This document shows, piece after piece, positions 32,351 to 43,599 of a stretch of DNA of 64,000 nt (positions within the stretch are counted from its first letter, which is position 1; each line of letters begins with the position of its first letter). The stretch comes from Tetmemena sp. SeJ-2015. Lineage: Eukaryota > Ciliophora > Spirotrichea > Sporadotrichida > Oxytrichidae. The position numbers were made by a program, and so were the translations under genes. Below the pieces are notes generated by a model. That model was not told the DNA's origin and did not search any database. It worked only from the letters and a program-made list of their open reading frames with translations. The stretch spans positions 124,001-188,000 of the forward strand of contig JAJKFJ010022777.1 in assembly GCA_027382625.1 (NCBI GenBank), written 5' to 3'.

Positions 32351-35300
32351 GTCAAAGTATTAAATTCATAAAAAAATAGATTACATTAGAATTTAGCATC
32401 AATTAAAATATATTATAGATTTAAACTCAATTAGACTTAAATCATAATTTAGAAAATCTTTTTTTCCTAATTTAAATAATCCTGAAAAAATATTCCATGA
32501 GAATGAAATGTAATTGCTTTAAGATAATCAAATATATTTTGAGATATTTATAATAATAGTTTAAAATATATTGAAGCAAAAAATAAAAATTATATAAAAA
32601 TGAATTTGGGATTGGGGAGTACTTGGGATGAAAACACTCAATTTACAATCTAGTTCTAAACTCTATTATAATAAATATAGTAATGGAAAAAATATTTTTA
32701 TGTTTACTTAAAGTTAAATGCTAATTAATACTCTGTGACTTTTGACATCCTAAGCTTAAATCCCACATGGGCATCCTCCTAATGCTCAGTTTTAGTCTAA
32801 TTTATAATAATTTATAAAGAATTAATATTTTAATTTTAACAAGTTCCAAATTGCATAGAGCCTTGCGACTCTAATTTTATGATTTACAATGTCAATAATG
32901 CAATAGGATCTGTTTTAAATATAAAAACACTAAATAAATTAAATTTGAAGTTGATTGAAACCTGAGAAAATAAATTAAAAAAATCATTATGCATCATTAA
33001 CATATTTATTTTATTTATATTAAAGCTCAATTTATAATAAGAGGATATGTAATTAGAACAGTAAGCATAAAATATATTTATTTTTATGAATGCAATTTCA
33101 AATCTTATTAAAGAAAAGTTAAACCTGAAATCATGAAAGTAGAAAATCATAAGCGGAATCAATTTTACTGGAGTAAGGGTATGCGCATAAATAATAAAAC
33201 CTACTTGGATTTTTCATTTTTCCCTTTATATAATTAACTTTTACTTTAACATCAGTATGAATAAAAGTTGTTTTTTATATCTTAAATCTAATACTGATCT
33301 AAAGAATTTATAGCTTAAAGTAGATATTATAATTTAATTAAAATTATATCATAAATTAAAAATGAGTTTAATAACCTTTCTATGAGATTTAAATGAATGA
33401 AATATGCTGCAAAAATAATTATTATTTTTAACTGTTGTTAAACCTTAAAAATATTAAATACTTAGTACATTGAGAGTTGGAATACTTTTACAATGACTAG
33501 AATAGATAATGTTTACTCCTTAATTAAAACATAGAATTTTAAATATAATAATCAAACATTAATTTTATAACAATAAAGATAACTATGTTTTTATTTACAA
33601 TTTCATCATTAAGCGGTGATAAATTAAAGATTTTGTTGCTAAAATTAGCAGGATATTATAAATTGGTAAAATGAAGAAATATTAAAAGATAGATGTTCTA
33701 TATTTTAACCTTATTAAAAGATTATATTTGAATTTTATATAGAATTCATTATTGAAAGTAAACAATTTATAATTAAAGTTTAGAATAAAACAACTTTATT
33801 ATTGCTTACCTCTACTAAATTTAGCTAAAAGACTTTAAATAAAGATAAAAATTAACTTCTAAAATTAAATAATTTTAATTAGAAATCAAATAATAAATTA
33901 GAAGAAATACTCCTTCTATGATTCCGGATAAATTTAATAAATTCATTTTAAACAATATAATCGACAATGATTTTAATTATTGTCTATCATAATTATCCTT
34001 GAAGTGGCAAGAAAAAATAAGTTAAGTTAATTTTAAAATTCGATGCTAAATGTGAAATAGAATTGGAAAATATTAAGAAAGCTTGAAGTTAATAGAATCA
34101 TATAAATTTTGTCCTTTTAAAAGAATGTAAGTTACCTAAAAATGGGTCTTGCACAAAACCTTATTACAATTAAGAGTAAATCTGTTCTTCTGCCATTAAG
34201 ATAGATGCTATCTTTGAATAAGAGATAACGATGCTAAATTCCCTGAAGAAAAAAAATTAATTATCATGGTTCGATAACTTCTTAAAGAGAAATCTCTATC
34301 TAAAACGTTCCTCAAAAGAAAGTTACAATCACTAAAGTTTTCTCATTCATAATAGAAGATTAATTTAAGCCATCTAAAAATTCAGACTTAATTGCTGCCA
34401 ATATAAATTAATTATATTCAAGTTATTAATTTAATTACCTTTATATAATTTTATATTGATATTATTTTTTAATTTGAGATAAATTTCGGTTCCAGATCAA
34501 TAGTTCTCTATTTAAGATTTTGTTAATAAAAATTGAAAGAATAATTGAATTTAATATGTTTGCTAGTTTGATGATAAGATTGTGTTGGGAATGTCTGAGG
34601 ATGAAAGTAAAAATGGTGGCTAAAATATTTACTTCAAAGATCTCAGGATTTACAATCAAACTACGATTAAATTATATCATTTCATCTAAATAAGATATAC
34701 TTATTTTAAATAAAGCTCTTTATATTTAAATTTTATAAAAGTAGTGAATTTCGTTAAAATTGTCCAAAATATTTAATTTCAACTATAATTAGTTCTCGAA
34801 TTTATTTTTCAAATGGTACATTTCTTATTTTTATATACTTTGAGATAAAGTTAAATAATATATTGCATTGAAAAAGATATTTGCAGCAATAAGTACAATA
34901 ATTATATAATTTACTTTAACTAAAATTAATGAATTATTTCTAGTTTTGAAAGTTGCACTTGGCTAGCCAGATATTTTAGGGAGTAATTATTTATATTTGA
35001 AAAATATAAGTTAAGTATTTTTTATTATATTAAAATTATCTAAAATTAAACCTCCATAATTTTAAATAGCATTCTTTAGTAAGTTATTACTTTATTTAAC
35101 AGCCTAATCTAATTTATTTAATGTAGAAGGGGAAGAAGCGTTGATGGTTTAACCTTAATTCATTACTATTAAAAGATTAATTAATAAATCAGATAAATTG
35201 TAAATTGATTTGAATTGCTTAAATTTGATAGATGATACTTTATATCGACCAGCATAAAATAAAGAAATAAGAAACAGGATTTTAGAATAAAATAGCAATT

Positions 35301-35450
35301 ATTAAAAGAGACTTTCATTGAAGTAATTTTATTGATTCTCTTTGAATATTATTTTCATAGACTATTTCTTTTTTTCTATCTTAAAAATTGTAATCTATTT
35401 ACTTATCACAATATACATTTGAGGAGCCGACTCTTATATATTTGTTAATT
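32351..35450. other. 3.1-kb very AT-rich region, no gene recognised
   Basis: Dominated by A/T runs. Open frames such as 32884-33162 and 34462-34659 on the minus strand are Phe/Ile/Asn-rich translations of AT-rich DNA without motifs. It is likely germline-limited or intergenic DNA. Confidence 0.5.
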
Positions 35451-35469
35451 TATTTGTTAATTAGACGGA

Positions 35470-38400
35470 CACATTGAGAATATATGACAATTATGTTTTA
35501 AGTAATTTCATTTAGCTGACAAAGGATATTTGGCCTATTTTTGGGTTATTCGCAAACTTTGACGATTGTAAGCACAAATATTAATCTGATAACTCTAAAA
35601 TTAGTTAAGGAGCCCAATCCAGTAAGGTTATTTAATTTCACAGAAGGAAGCAAATTTCTAATCAACTATGAGACAGAAGCCGCTGATGCTTGGACATTTT
35701 AGGTAATTTCATGTCATAAATATATATCTTTTGGAATTAGGAAATTATTCTCTTTTAAATTTTTAATAGGATTATATTGATAGAATAATAAGATAGCTTA
35801 ATGAATAAAAAGTATAAATTTTGTGAATTTATATAATTCTCTTTGTCCTTAATTTTATATTTAGCTTTTAAAATTTATTTTAATTTCCATACTTCCTATA
35901 TCGATTTGATTTGTAACTGTTATTATCGGTATAGCTTGCATTTAAACTGTCTGGATAGTATTAAAAGGTCATTTATAATGATGACAATTTGATCAACATA
36001 ATATATAAATATATTAAAAAGAAAAATTCTTTAAAAGAATAAACCTAATTTATTTATTCCAATTTTAGGTTAGATATTTTATTAATCTATCTACTAGAAA
36101 TATAATTTTTGATGCTCTAAATTGTTTAAAAAGAAACCTTGAAGCTTTTATTTTATAAGTAAATTTTAGTTTGAATCCGTTCTTTTCTTAAATCTAGCAT
36201 ATAATTATGAGTAAGGAAAAATATTTTACTTAATTCTCTATTAAATAGTTTATGGATATATTATTTTTGATTATATAATCTCTAACTCTGATGCAACTTT
36301 GACAATTCAAACTCCTTTTATATCTGGTTGGATAACAGAGCCACTAATTATTCTGGATCAATATGGTTACCTGACTTTAATAAAAATTAAAGTTTATTAT
36401 CTTTAATATTGAGTAATAAAGTTGCGCATTAATTATGCCTAGAAATACGAGCTAAGTATTTCAGCATGGGGCTTTTTTATAGCATATTGAAATATATATA
36501 TATGAGTTCTCTATATGGTTATTACGCCAGAAGAGAATTGGGTAGAGATATTGATGCTGCAAACTCTGAATAGAAATGATCTAGGTTCACTAACTTATGA
36601 CCAAGGAAGTTACAAAGTCGAAATTAGTTTAGAATTTAATGCTTAATCGAATGGTAATAATTTAATCAACCAAAAAACTCACACTTTTAATTGCTACTCA
36701 TTAATTTGATTTATATTTAAATTTCATTTTTAATTTTTAAAATCTTCCTATTTTTGAGATAACCTAGAACCTAAATATATCTTATTATCTCCTATTTCAT
36801 ATGGAAATTTATATTGATTAATTTAAACGAGTAAAATGTAGCCTTATAAGACCGAAATGATCCTATCTAATAACTTTCTTATTAAATAAGTTTTACCTGA
36901 CTTTAATATATTAACCTTAAATATTGAGAATATTTTACAACAGCAAAGAGTATTATCCTTGTAAAATTGTTTTGTTTTTTCAGAAGGAAAAAACTAAATA
37001 TGAAAATATTTTAGTTTACATTCGAATAGGATTTTAGATTTATATTTTAGCATCAAAAGGTAATTTTATGGCCTTTAATGTTCTAAATTCTATTATAATT
37101 ATCTATTTAAAAATAATATTTTTATGACAAAAACTAGAAAATACATTTTTTCTTGAAAATATTAAATTTGTAGTGGATTAGACCAACATATTGGTGGAGG
37201 GACATCGGATGCATTTGTAGGCAGGGAGATATTTTATTTTAGAGAAGGCAGCCCTATTAATGAGGGAGCTCAAAATCTGGAACACTGCCCTTTCAGTTTC
37301 ATTTGCTCTTCAACAACAAAATTATAGTATGAAATTAATAAATAGATACATATTTTCAAATTTATAAAATGATAAGATCAGGTCCCAATATCAAAATTAA
37401 AAAAAATAAATTAATATTTTTATCTTATAAAATCAATGATTTATGTAAAGGATTTTATTAATTAGAATTAATTTTAACAAAGAAAGTCAATAGACGCTAC
37501 TTCCTATCCTAATTTGATGTTTTATTTCTCATTTAAAGTCGATGTGTAGCTTAAGTATTACCAAAAGGTAGCTGAATAAACTGTTTACAAATACGTATCA
37601 ATATTTGGACTTGCTATTTTTAAATTTAATTTGAAACAAGAAATATCTCATGTAAACAAACAATAAAGACTAAATCCTTTATTTATGTTGAAATTTTTTT
37701 TTCATAATTTAAGATGAAATTAAAATTTAAAAAGAATTTTATAATTTAAAATAAGTTTAGATTTGATAAATAAGTTGAGTTTCATGGATAATTATTAAGC
37801 ATAATTCACGCTTTTATATTTTAAATGATAAATACTTAGAAGTAATACTTTGATGATAAATTTAATTTACTGCTAATTTAAAATTAATTCTTTTTTCTTC
37901 ATAAAATATATTACAGTTTTTCCAGCCAAGAAAATCTTTTGTATTCTATTTTATCTAAATACAATTAGATTTAAGGTATTTCTTTTGTTTACTTGTTAAT
38001 TAAAAAAATTACTATAAATAAATTAAACGTTAAATGAAAGCGGGTAAATATGTCCAGAGGACTATTACTGGACAGGATAAAAGTGCGATTTTTAAGAGTT
38101 TATTTACTTTAACTCCAATTTCGGAAATCTGGAGCTGCCCATAACGCAGCCCACATCAGTTGAGTTCTCCATCTAATTCTGGATTCTATTCATAGATTAT
38201 TTTTTATAGATCAATTTAACCTTGGATCTTTTCTAAGATTTACTTTAGAAAATATGTTTACTCTGGAATTTTTGATTTATCAAGACCAATTCTAGGTACT
38301 AGAAACTTCTATTACTTAATTATAAAATAAATTATTTATTATTTATAACTAAATATAAGCAAATATAAGTTTACTCCTTTAAAAATACTTAACAATTATC

Positions 38401-39940
38401 GAACTTAAAAAATCAGAATTTCAAATTTTTATAGCTATAAGAATGCGAATAGATAATTTACAGCTTCTAAAACTAAACTTAAAAATATTTTAATTTTTTT
38501 TCTAGATCTGAATTGGTGGAAGTAGATCCCAGAAGATGGAAAAAAATGACATTAGATTTTTCGTTTTAAAATTATGAATTGTTTGATGGTTCTAAATACT
38601 TGACTTGGTATACCAATCAGCAGAAAATCTTAGAAGGATTTAAGGCTCTAGATCTTGGAGATATTCCAACAACTTCAAGTCAAAGAAGTTTAGATAATTC
38701 ATTCTTACAAAAAGAAAAAGGCGAATCAATCTGTTACTAAAATTAGCAAGAAGCAATCGAGAAGCAAGATATTTTAATTTATTTTTCAAAATTGAGAGAA
38801 GAGTTTTATATTATATTTCAAACAAGAGTTCTTAAAAGATAAATTTTATATTTTCTAAAAAAAAACTTTCTCTGAATTTAAAACTTTGGGTATTCTTAAA
38901 TAATTGCGTTCCTTTTATAATTTAAACAATTTAAGATAAATCTATCAAAAATATTTTATAGCAAGAAAAAGAAATGAGAGATTTAAGCTTGAAGACAATA
39001 CTGGATCTATTAAAAATTTGTCCTAAGGAAGGCAAATATTAATGCAATACCTCGGTCGCTCATTTTGTTCTCTATGATAAAATTGTGGGAATAGAAACCT
39101 TCAACTAAATATAATTTAACTTTTTATTTGAAATGATGAGTGTACCAAGTGATTTTGCTAATATCTTAAGCTATTATCCTTTGACTGAAGGGAAAAATAG
39201 TCAGACACTTTTCGACAAAAGCAATTAAGCCCTCTTTGTTAAAATATGGAGAAATAGATTAGACAATATTTTCAAGTGGTTTCAACTTAAGGAAATATCT
39301 TAGACAGCCGAGGCTCTCATTCTCTGCCCTACTGGCACTTCTTTTAACAGAGTAACTTAATTTTGTGATTTGAAACTCTCTGAACTGTTTGAGATTTATC
39401 CTACAAATGAAAATCCTATAAGGCTAGTAAATGACAACCCTAAGATCTTTTACTCTGAAGATCTGACCATAGACTTTTGGTTTAAATATGAGCTTAGAGG
39501 CATTATTATAACAGAGTTTGTAGGTGGCTTCCCGCTAATAACAACGGGTGCTTAAGATTTTGAATCTTCAGAGTGTTTTAATTTTGACCTTCGAGTTGCT
39601 AGAGATGGCCTTGATTATTTGCAAATATTCTATGGAAACAATACTAAGTTTTACGCCTTTATGAATCAGTAATATGGTCTGTAGTAAGGTTAGTGGACTC
39701 ATGTCACTATTTAAAATTCCAAGATCTTAGATGTGTTACGTATGTATGTAAATGCTGATAATTAAGAACAGAATGTAGCTATGGGCCGACTATGCTAAGT
39801 AGGGTTACAATTTGGATTCGATAATACATAACCTAAGGAGCCTAAGTTGTTGTTCATTATCAAAGAATTGAGAATTTGGAATGGATATATTCCTGTTAAT
39901 ACTTTGTAATTAATTAAGGGAATTTATTTTCTAAGTCTTA
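35470..39940 (+). CDS. LamG-like domain protein, IES-interrupted, relative of the 24-32 kb protein
   Basis: Plus-strand segments: about 35560-35702 (KLVKEPNPVRLFNF, then TEGSKFLINYETEAADAWTF), 37170-37325 (LLMRELKIWNTALSVSFAL), 38500-38790 (LVEVDPRRWKKMTLDFSFQ) and a long MDS at about 39135-39910. The last holds an almost complete LamG-like domain: LSYYPLTEGKNSQTLFD, TIDFWFKYELRGIIITEF, YAFMNQQYGLQQGQWTHV, LLFIIKELRIWNGYIPVNT. The xxLMRExRIWN strand recurs in the other relatives. TAA/TAG are Gln throughout. No Cys-rich or membrane part follows before the convergent gene at 39.9 kb, so the gene may be short, truncated or rearranged. Start and IES limits are not resolved. Confidence 0.65.
36590..36700. 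repeat. Dispersed repeat R1, partial copy 3
   Basis: Shares AAGGAAGTTACAA-like and AATGCTTAATCGAATGGT blocks with the R1 copy at 5577-5800, in the same orientation. It lies between MDSs of the LamG gene. Confidence 0.45.
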
Positions 39941-40569
39941 AACCCATACCCCTCCATTTGAATTATTCATGGGTACTAAGCTTACTGCTCCGTACTCTAT
40001 AAGCTTCCAAGGAACTCTAATGCTTTGAACAACCTCTTGACCTTTAAAATTATAACCATCTATGAATACTATATTCCTAAATGCTATTGTATTTGATGAG
40101 GTTTCTAATTGGTAGCCATAGTATATATTTAGAGATATAGTGTCCTAAATAACAGGATCTTTGCCAACATTAATAGCTTTAAATATTATATAATTATTAG
40201 CAATCAATTGTTCAAAGCTGGATGCATCATATAAGTAAACTGCTTTTAAACACAAAAGTAGTTTCATTTTTATTAAGTGAGACTTTTTGATTTATCTAAA
40301 TATTAAATAATTATCAATTTGATTTGGTATTATGAGTTTAGATCCTTATGTTGGTGTTGGAGTCTCTCTTTAGAACGAATGAATACCTTCTAAATATATA
40401 ATTAATTTACTAATAACCAACGATCTTTTCTGATTAAAGGAAGTGGAAAATTCTCCATGAGAGAGTTCCATTTTAAATATAAAGTGTAGGCATAAGGAAT
40501 TGTCGCAATCTTAAACTCAAAACCTATTCCTACTTTTTGATCTGAGCAAATTAAATTTTTAAACTTCAT
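39905..40569 (-). CDS. Unidentified protein, convergent with the LamG gene
   Basis: Minus-strand coding in two blocks. 40400-40569 starts MKFKNLICSDQKVGIGFEF and continues PYAYTLYLKWNSLMENFPL. 39920-40275 is a continuous frame of about 120 codons: MKLLLCLKAVYLYDASSFEQ, IIFKAINVGKDPVIQDTISL, YGYQLETSSNTIAFRNIVF, VVQSIRVPWKLIEYGAVSL. An AT-rich gap with stops (about 40280-40320), probably an IES, separates them. Composition is beta-rich. No family is recognised. Its 3' end meets or overlaps the 3' end of the plus-strand LamG gene near 39.9 kb, and its 5' end is 51 bp from the inverted-repeat transposon. Confidence 0.5.
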
Positions 40570-40619
40570 ATATTAACTTTATACTTCTTTTATTAAATTA
40601 GAAAATAGGACAATTTTTT

Positions 40620-40698
40620 TTATTGAGAAAATCAGTGATTAAGTCAATAAATACAAATACATTTAAATAACAGCCATTAAATTAATAATTGCCTAATT
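40620..40698. repeat. Left terminal inverted repeat, 79 bp
   Basis: Begins TTATTGAGAAAATCAGTG and is identical to the reverse complement of 42431-42509. GGGGTTTG follows immediately at the inner edge. Confidence 0.9.
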
Positions 40699-40928
40699 GG
40701 GGTTTGGTGCTGAATATTACGAATATATAACGACAAGTTTATATTAGCTGATTAGAAAATAGGGATGCACTATTATAGCCTTCAGAGCTTTACTTTAGTA
40801 TTTTCATTCAGTTCTTCATCCCTTCGCTCATTCATATGCATTCTTTTTTCAATTCGCGTTTTCTCTCATCTCACATCATGTTCCATCACTTTGTATATCT
40901 TGGTGGATCTAAGTCGTTTTAAAAGCTC

Positions 40929-41321
40929 TCATATGTTTTACTGGAAAGGCATTGCTCGCACTTCAACTGCTTGTGCTTCCCATGCGGTTTCTGCTGTCTC
41001 TTCTTGTCTAAAAAACAGCATAAGCTAAGATAAACTAAAACTGTTGGAGACAACCCACTCCTAGGAAGCAATTGCCCCAATAATTAAAAAGTAAGCAAAA
41101 AAGTGCCTCGCCAATTCGCACCAAAAATTACCTCGCCAATTCGCACCAAAATTACCTCGCCTTTTCGCACCAAAGAATGTTGTATACTTTTTCAAGCTCC
41201 ATAATATCCAATACTTACTTTCTGAGCATGCTTCGCACAAGTCTCCATAGCACCTCTGAAAGCCAATGTCCTCTTTCGATCCTGATGCCTTCTGGTGTAG
41301 AAGATGCGCCAGCGCCAATGA
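40929..41321 (-). CDS. Open frame continuing past the TGA of the transposon ORF
   Basis: In the same frame as the upstream 358-codon ORF and separated from it only by the single TGA at 41322-41324. It has no nearby ATG. It includes GFQRCYGDLCEACSESKYW with a C-x4-C-x2-C cluster and runs across the left array of 25-bp repeats (RRGNFGANWRGNF). Another frame near 40880-41000 reads KKRQQKPHGKHKQLKCEQCL, also zinc-finger-like. It is either a readthrough C-terminus, a broken part of the same gene, or chance openness in GC-richer DNA. Confidence 0.35.
41105..41175. repeat. Three tandem ~24-bp repeats (left internal array)
   Basis: Three units of the type CCTCGCC-AATTCGCACCAAAA. The reverse complement of the same unit is repeated three times at 41736-41810, so the two arrays face each other about 560 bp apart. 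Confidence 0.8.
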
Positions 41322-42398
41322 TCATCTGAGATGGGCTTCAGCTTCTGATATCCAAAGAGCTGCAATTCTTGCTGAAGGCGCTTCCCCTGAGTTTATTGCC
41401 TCCCTGATCTCTCCTCCTGGAACGCCATTGCTCTTGCTCGTCGATTTCTAAATCTTGGCCGAAGGTGAGTCAGGGTGAATCGCCTATCGCTTCATTAGTA
41501 GTTTTTTATTACGACCCTAAGCATAGTTCCTGATTGTTGGCATCGCTACTTTAGTCTGAGCTTTGGCAAACATTGCTCTCCTCTACTTGACTAGCGACCT
41601 CTCCTGCTGATGTTTAGTGCTCGAGCCAAGCTCTGCTTTCCCTTGCACGCGACTCAGTATATGCTTATGCTTGAAATTAGAAGAACTTGCCGCAGTCTTC
41701 TCATTGCAAAGGGATTCAATCTGTACTGTTTTGAATTGGTGCGAAAAGGCGAGGTCCTTTTTGGTGCGAATAGGCGAGGTCCTTTTTGTGCGAATTAGCG
41801 AGGTATGTTTTGCTGCAACCTATCTCTTATCGTCTTGCATATCACTTTACCTCCTGATAAATCCAAGCAGCTGTACCTAAGCGCGATGTTATGAGTGAAG
41901 CCCATGGTAAAAGAACCCAGCTCGCATAGACTCTTCATTCAGACCTGCCACCACCGTCATGCTACTGCGGCTGATTACCTCCTGCTACTTCATGCATTGA
42001 TCAACGCCTTGAAGGAACCCTTTATCCTCATCCTGTCCTTGAAAACCTCTCCTCGTTGACCTGTGAAATATGTAGCAGCTCTAGTCGTTAGCTAGCTGTC
42101 CATTGAAGAAGGCTGCTGCAAGCACTGGACCTGAAGTATTTTGCTCTACCATCTCCTTTTTGAAAGCGATGTGCCAATTCGAGGGTTCCTTTGGGTCCAA
42201 GTTAGAGTATTCTCCTTGATCCTCTAAAAACTGATGGATCTGAGTCACTGTCCTTCCTGATCGTCCAAGATTGCACTAGTATCCTCTGCTCTTAAAGAAG
42301 ATTGAGAGTTCCATGTTGCATTTGGGTATATATGACTATGAGAGCTAGGCACTGAAAGTTTAGTATTACTCAATTTCTTTGCTTAGTAGTCCTTCCAT
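41322..42398 (-). CDS. Transposon-encoded protein of unknown function, 358 aa
   Basis: Single uninterrupted frame from ATG 42396-42398 to TGA 41322-41324, using many TAA/TAG codons as Gln. It begins MEGLLSKEIEQYQTF; other stretches are LGRSGRTVTQIHQFLEDQGE, KEPSNWHIAFKKEMVEQ, SGPVLAAAFFNGQLAND, EVISRSSMTVVAGLNEESMR and GEIREAINSGEAPSARI. The C-terminal half is basic (Lys/Arg/Gln-rich), suggesting nucleic-acid binding. The right repeat array is translated within it (TSLIRTKRTSPIRTKKD). I do not recognise a transposase, kinase or zinc-finger family. It occupies most of the element, and no IES is needed to read it. That openness in the ciliate code suggests recent or continuing constraint. Confidence 0.7.
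41736..41810. repeat. Three tandem ~25-bp repeats (right internal array)
   Basis: Units of the type TTGGTGCGAA-AGGCGAGGTCC, inverted relative to the array at 41105-41175. It lies within the 358-codon ORF. Confidence 0.8.
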
Positions 42399-42430
42399 TT
42401 TTAAATCTTAGGTATCAAACCCCGAATTTT

Positions 42431-42509
42431 AATTAGGCAATTATTAATTTAATGGCTGTTATTTAAATGTATTTGTATTTATTGACTTAATCACTGATTT
42501 TCTCAATAA
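42431..42509. repeat. Right terminal inverted repeat, 79 bp
   Basis: Exact reverse complement of 40620-40698, ending GATTTTCTCAATAA. Compared with the left side, a few extra bases separate the arm from the CAAACCCC block. Confidence 0.9.
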
Positions 42510-43599
42510 TTTAAATCAATCTTAACTAAGCATTCCTATTTGAAAAGCCTATATTCAATTTCACAAAATAATATATGCTGCTATTTAGGTTTTAATGGGA
42601 GTGAAAATTTATCTTAAATAAATCTATAGTCCTAAATTATCCATTTCCCAATAAATTAAAATTATTAAGCCTTCTAATAAATATAAGAAACTTACTCCTT
42701 AATTATCTAAATTTAAATGTAGGTAACTCCTAAATCATTTTCAAATTTAAATTACATTACAAACATCATTATCAGAGAGAATTATGATTATTTTATAGGA
42801 TTAAGATTGGGTAAGAATAATTTATGGAACAGTTTAGGCTCTTCCAAAAACCTCATTGTAAAATTATATGATTTTATTAATATAAATGAAAGTCTTGAAA
42901 TTTGTTAAAATTATAAAATCAAAATTCTTTACGACTTTCATTTTGTTATCGAACTAAATCAATAATTTTGCAATAAATTTTAAGTTAATAAAATTGGAAA
43001 ATTAAAAAAGGGAAACTAAAAACAAAACTTTCAAATAAGAAAATCTATGTTTGTTTTTAAAACTAATTATTTCTTAAATATTTATGATTAATTGTGGTAG
43101 GACTTCCTACTGTTGTGTTTACATTCTACTTTATGATCTTAATGAGGTGGATCTATATCAAAATTACAGGTAAAGAAAGCAGTCATATCTATCATTAGCA
43201 ATTGTTGATAATATTTAAACTATCTAATTCCTATTAAAAAAGGTTTCTGAAGAAAATTTTAAATATAGAGTGATTATGCCAATCTACCTAACATGAAATG
43301 CATATTCACTTGTTTTTTATCCTCAATAATAATTAATTCCATCAATTTGGAAGTTCACTCATTTCTTTATCTTGTTAAAGGGCTAATATCACATCTTATA
43401 AATAAAAAATGTAATGTCTTTTATTAAATTAAATAATTTTAAGTATCCCCTTGACACTGTCTGCCATTGAAGTAGTCTCCATGCATACATTAAATTTAAT
43501 ATATTCCCCCAGAATAGGGTAAACTATAGTTCTTTTCTTAAATGGACTGATAAATAAAATGATTTGCAGCATTAAAAAATTTAGCTAAAATTTTAATAA
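42510..43599. other. AT-rich spacer, no gene seen
   Basis: Between the transposon and the homopolymer-rich block. No protein-like frame or known motif is visible on either strand. Confidence 0.45.

Larger units (their letters stand above)
40620..42509. mobile_element. 1.89-kb transposon-like element with perfect 79-bp terminal inverted repeats
   Basis: The arms at 40620-40698 and 42431-42509 are exact reverse complements over 79 bp. The interior is visibly GC-richer than the surrounding germline DNA and carries a 358-codon minus-strand ORF plus two inverted arrays of a ~25-bp repeat. The outermost bases allow a TA target duplication (TA-TTGAG ... CTCAA-TA), not distinguishable from extra repeat length. 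The size is far below the 4.1 kb of hypotrich TBE elements, and the ends lack the C4A4 telomere-like repeats of TBEs, although GGGGTTTG occurs just inside each arm. No DDE transposase motif is recognised. It is probably a non-autonomous or undescribed germline DNA transposon. Confidence 0.85.

Noticed and set aside
40699..40710. GGGGTTTG near the transposon ends as a telomere or TBE signature
   Set aside because: Only a single G4T3G unit lies inside each arm; true TBE ends and telomeres carry repeated G4T4 at the terminus.
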